From Acidobacteriota bacterium (GTDB taxonomy: Bacteria > Acidobacteriota > Vicinamibacteria > Vicinamibacterales > UBA8438), in contig WTFV01000100.1 in the NCBI GenBank assembly GCA_011523845.1, forward strand, positions 1 to 64,000: a stretch of DNA of 64,000 nucleotides, written 5' to 3'. This document shows, in pieces, positions 60,942 through 64,000 of this stretch. Within the stretch, counting starts at the first letter, position 1; every line of letters begins with the position of its first letter. Under the pieces are notes generated by a model. It ran no database searches. It had not been told where the DNA came from and saw only the letters and a list, made by a program, of their open reading frames with translations. A program made the position numbers and the translations under genes.

Positions 60942-62132
60942 ATGGAATGGCCTGACGTGCAGGGGCGCATCGCCGGCGGCGAGGACGCCCGCACCGAGTT
61001 CGAGCGGAAACTGGGAGACCTGCGCGGGGTCGGCAGGACGGTCTGCGCGTTCGCCAACGGCGACGGTGGACTTGTCGTCATCGGCGTCGATGATGCCGGC
61101 GCCGTCGTGGGCGAAGGGGAAAACCCGGAAACCGTTCAGGAGCGGTTGGCGAGCTTTCTGCAGACCGGTTGCGGCAAGCCCGTGACCGCGGCGTGCGGCG
61201 GGCACGAGACGGAGGGCGGGTGGGTGCACTGGATCGCCGTGCACCGCCATCAGCGCGGATACGAGCCGTTCTCCTGCGACGGCCGGTTCTGGATCAGACG
61301 CGGGCGGAGCACGGGGGCGCCGTCGCCCTCGGAGCTGCAGGAGCTGCTGAACGCCTTCGGGCTCGTGCTGACCGAGAAGCAGATCATCCCGTCGGCAACC
61401 GTCGACGACATCGATTTCGGCGCCGTGCGGGCGTTCATGCGCGCGCAGGGCCTCGATCCGGACGAAGCTCCCCAGCCGGCCCGCGATGACGATCTGCGGA
61501 ATGGCAGCATCGTCGACGAGTTGGATGGTGTCCTGCGGCCGACGCTGTACGGGTTGATGGTCTTCGGTCGCGACCCCCAGGCATACGCGCACACGCTGAG
61601 CCTGTTCGTGCAGTGCACGGCGTACGGGGGTACGGATCAGGCCGCCGAGGTGTTGAGCGCCGGGGAGGGCAAGGGCCGGTTGCGGGACCAGGTGCAGCGT
61701 GCGATGGGGTGGTTTCGCAGTCTTGGCCGGCGGGAGACGTACGAGGGCATCCGGCGCATCGACGTTCCGCCGGCGCCGGAGGCGGCGTTGCGGGAAGCGT
61801 TGGTCAACGCCGTCATCCACCGCGACTACGCCATCACCGGATCGCAGGTGCTGCTGGAGGTGTTCGATGACCGCATCGTGGTGACGAGTCCCGGCGCATT
61901 GCCCAATCACATGACCGTCGATCAGGCGCGCAAGGGCGGCGCTCCGCGGTCGCGCAACGAGATGATGGCGAACGCCATGGTCGTCGGTGGGCTGATGGAA
62001 CGCCGCGGACGTGGCTGGCTGACGATGCGGCACGCCATGCGGCGCTTCAACGGAACCGAGCCGGAGCTTGTCAGCGACGAGCGCAACCGGTTCGTTCGGG
62101 TGACGTTCGAGCGGGGGACCCGCGGTGCCTGA
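60942..62132 (+). CDS. Second AlbA_2 / HATPase_c_4 protein
   Basis: A 396-residue paralogue-like protein, clearly different in sequence from the preceding gene. ARTEFERKLGDLRGVGRTVCAFANGDGGLVVIGVDDAG is the AlbA_2 part. ALREALVNAVIHRDYAITGSQVLLEVFDDRIVVTSPGALPNHMTVDQARKGG is the ATP-binding part. The gap of 133 bp before it holds no gene; a frame from 60894 would add 16 residues. It precedes the terminal AAA gene. Confidence 0.8.
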   Translation: MEWPDVQGRIAGGEDARTEFERKLGDLRGVGRTVCAFANGDGGLVVIGVDDAGAVVGEGENPETVQERLASFLQTGCGKPVTAACGGHETEGGWVHWIAVHRHQRGYEPFSCDGRFWIRRGRSTGAPSPSELQELLNAFGLVLTEKQIIPSATVDDIDFGAVRAFMRAQGLDPDEAPQPARDDDLRNGSIVDELDGVLRPTLYGLMVFGRDPQAYAHTLSLFVQCTAYGGTDQAAEVLSAGEGKGRLRDQVQRAMGWFRSLGRRETYEGIRRIDVPPAPEAALREALVNAVIHRDYAITGSQVLLEVFDDRIVVTSPGALPNHMTVDQARKGGAPRSRNEMMANAMVVGGLMERRGRGWLTMRHAMRRFNGTEPELVSDERNRFVRVTFERGTRGA

Positions 62133-62295
62133 CGCGGCGGCGGAGCGCCTCCGCAAGGTCCGGCTCGGCAAGGGCAGCACTCCGGCGTTCGCGGAGTGGT
62201 CCACGCGGGTAGCCGGGTCGAGGGACCGGGACGGGGACCGCTACGGAAGGGATGCGCCGCAACGGCAATCGGGCGCGGCGACGGAAGGACCGAAC

Positions 62296-64000
62296 ATGAC
62301 GCTTCACGAGTCCCGCTACCCGCGCATTCCCTACGGCCTGGCCAACTTCCGGCGCATCCGCATGGAGCGCCGGCTCTGGGTGGACAAGACGCGGTTTCTC
62401 CACGCGCTGGAGCAGGTGGATCACGCCGTCCTGATCCGGCCGCGCCGCTTCGGCAAGACCTGCTGGGTGTCGCTGCTGGAGCACTACTACGACCGCACCT
62501 GGGCCCACGAGTTCGACGCCGTGTTCGGGGGCACCGACATCGGCCGGCGGCCCACCGAGCAGCGCCACCGCTACGTCGTCCTGCGCTTCAACTTCTCCGC
62601 GTTCAAGACCGCCCTCGACGGTCTGGAGCACCACTTCGAGGAGTACTGCCAGCTCCGGCTGCGCGGCGCGCTGGAGCGCAATCCGGACCTGTTCCCCGAG
62701 GCGGCGGTTCGGCGCATCCGCGCGCCGGCGTCGGTCAACGGCCAGCTCAACGAGCTGTTCATGTACGTCGCCGACCACGACATTCCGCTCTGCGCGCTCG
62801 TCGACGAGTACGACAACTTCGCCAACACGGTGCTGGCCCACCACGGCGAGGCGGCGTACCAGAGCTTCACGCACGGCGGCGGCTTCTACCGCAACTTCTT
62901 CGCCACCCTGAAGGCGGGGACCGACGCGGGGAGCGGCGGGCTGGAGCGCCTGTTCGTCACCGGCGTCTCGCCCGTCACCCTCGACGACGTCACCAGCGGC
63001 TTCAACATCGGGAGGAACATCAGCCTGCAGCCCGAGTTCAACGACCTGCTGGGGTTCACCGAGGACGAGGTGCGGGGCCTGCTGGAGGTGTACCGGGACC
63101 ACGGCGTGCTCGACCAGGACGTGGACGCCGCCCTGGACGTGATGCGCGAGTGGTACAACGGCTACCGGTTCGCCGAGGACGTGGAGGGCGATCTCTACAA
63201 CACCGACATGGTGCTCTATTACCTGTGCGAGTCCATCCCGAACCGGTCTCTCCCGAGGTACCTGATCGACACCAACGTCCGCATCGACTACGGCAAGCTT
63301 CGTCATCTGCTGGTGGTCGGCCGGCAGCTCAACGGCAACTTCGAGCTGCTGCGGCACGTCATCGGCGAAGGGCGGGTGGACGCCGAGGTGCAACCCGGCT
63401 TTCCGCTGGAGCGGTTGAACGAGCGGGAGAACTTCCTCTCCCTGTTGTATTTCTTCGGCCTGCTGAGCTTCCGGCACGTCTCCGGCGACACGCCGCGCCT
63501 GGGGATTCCCAACCAGACCGTGCGGCGGCTGATGTACGGCTACCTGCGCGACGCGTGGCGCGACGTGGACGTGTTCTCCGTCGACGCCTACGACTTCTCG
63601 CGCCTGGTGCGCGCCATGGCCTACGAGGGCGCCTGGCGGCCAGCGCTGGAACACCTGCGCGACGCGGTTCGGCGCCAGACCGGGATTCGCGACTACGTCG
63701 ACGGCGAGAAGGTGGTGCACGCCTTTCTCGCCGCGCACTTCAGCCTGCTCGACGTGTTCCTCATCCACACGGAGCACGAGCTGAACAAGGGCTACGCCGA
63801 CATCTACCTGGAGCCGTTCGCGGCCCGCTACCCCGGCACGAGGTTCGGCTACGTGATCGAGGTGAAGTACCTGAAGCGGCGCGAGCCCCTGGACGAGTCC
63901 GTGGTGGCGGAGAAGATGCGGGAGGCCGCCGATCAGGTGCGGCGCTACCTGGCGGACGAGAATCTGCGCCGCCGCCATCCGTCCGTGCGGCACCTCGGCC
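62296..64000 (+). CDS. AAA-ATPase-like/PD-(D/E)XK protein (DUF1703 type), cut by window end
   Basis: About 568 residues visible. IPYGLANFRRIRMERRLWVDKTRFLHAL and VLIRPRRFGKTCWVSLLEHYY (Walker-like A) belong to the AAA-ATPase_like family, and LCALVDEYDNFANTVL is the Walker B region. Further on, KGYADIYLEPF and FGYVIEVKYLKRRE carry the D..ExK of a PD-(D/E)XK nuclease-like domain. These proteins are frequent in Acidobacteriota and Bacteroidota without settled role. The stop lies beyond the window. An upstream GTG at 62125 could add 57 residues, but family sequence starts at the ATG. Confidence 0.85.
   Translation, partial: MTLHESRYPRIPYGLANFRRIRMERRLWVDKTRFLHALEQVDHAVLIRPRRFGKTCWVSLLEHYYDRTWAHEFDAVFGGTDIGRRPTEQRHRYVVLRFNFSAFKTALDGLEHHFEEYCQLRLRGALERNPDLFPEAAVRRIRAPASVNGQLNELFMYVADHDIPLCALVDEYDNFANTVLAHHGEAAYQSFTHGGGFYRNFFATLKAGTDAGSGGLERLFVTGVSPVTLDDVTSGFNIGRNISLQPEFNDLLGFTEDEVRGLLEVYRDHGVLDQDVDAALDVMREWYNGYRFAEDVEGDLYNTDMVLYYLCESIPNRSLPRYLIDTNVRIDYGKLRHLLVVGRQLNGNFELLRHVIGEGRVDAEVQPGFPLERLNERENFLSLLYFFGLLSFRHVSGDTPRLGIPNQTVRRLMYGYLRDAWRDVDVFSVDAYDFSRLVRAMAYEGAWRPALEHLRDAVRRQTGIRDYVDGEKVVHAFLAAHFSLLDVFLIHTEHELNKGYADIYLEPFAARYPGTRFGYVIEVKYLKRREPLDESVVAEKMREAADQVRRYLADENLRRRHPSVRHLG

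Noticed and set aside
62071..63993. 640-codon minus-strand frame at the right edge
   Set aside because: Shadow of the AAA/PD-(D/E)XK gene; Val/His/Arg-rich and without motifs.

Overview
The window is high-GC bacterial DNA, densely coded on both strands, and looks like an Acidobacteriota chromosome (Vicinamibacteria-like). This is inferred from gene content: PadR regulators next to ADOP-type FtsX/MacB permeases, PQQ quinoproteins with export signals, Uma2 nucleases and many toxin-antitoxin pairs. No rRNA, tRNA or CRISPR array was recognised. Long open frames opposite real genes are a by-product of the high GC content and are not annotated.

Positions 1-34,550 are a mosaic of housekeeping genes and small mobile modules. 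From left to right: a PadR regulator with an internally deleted ADOP permease; a frameshifted MazF toxin with its ribbon-helix-helix antitoxin; a nucleotidyltransferase pair; a DUF2335 membrane-protein pair; and the proton-translocating transhydrogenase genes pntA1/pntA2/pntB behind a PQQ dehydrogenase. Next come a secreted esterase, a cytochrome c-PQQ dehydrogenase, VapBC, a methyltransferase, and a second PadR beside an ADOP stub cut off next to VapBC and MazEF. The rest of this part holds a DEAD-box helicase, adenosylhomocysteinase, a Fic AMP-transferase, a membrane sulfatase-like protein, polyphosphate kinase, ParDE joined to an SLC13 transporter and an intact ADOP permease, an NHL-repeat protein, an aspartyl protease and a Uma2 nuclease. 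Several toxin-antitoxin promoters carry clear palindromes.

Positions 34,750-64,000 are one large defence island, all on the + strand, with most genes overlapping or nearly touching. The backbone is BREX (brxA, brxB, brxC, then pglX). Between brxC and pglX, about 9 kb of other systems is inserted: two tandem couples of an OLD-type ATPase with a separate Toprim-like protein (DUF3226, then DUF4276), a DUF2442-DUF932 fusion, a decayed antitoxin/PIN pair, and a DUF2442 gene overlapping a 1,208-residue SIR2-DUF4020 defence sirtuin. After pglX comes a Kiwa pair (kwaA, kwaB), more AT-rich than its surroundings, then a KTSC protein and a one-chain ATPase-Toprim OLD-like nuclease. That block is bracketed by a second, degenerate copy of the pglX 3' end. 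A TrlF-like PHP-ATPase, two AlbA/HATPase proteins and an AAA/PD-(D/E)XK protein follow to the right edge. The PglZ phosphatase that canonical BREX requires is not in the window.

The most notable points are the tandem ATPase-Toprim couples nested in BREX, the DUF2442-DUF932 fusion, the DUF2442-SIR2 coupling, and the recombination scars (duplicated pglX tail, and a 26-bp copy of the terminal AAA gene) that suggest how cargo entered the island. All family names come from reading motifs by eye; no database search was run.
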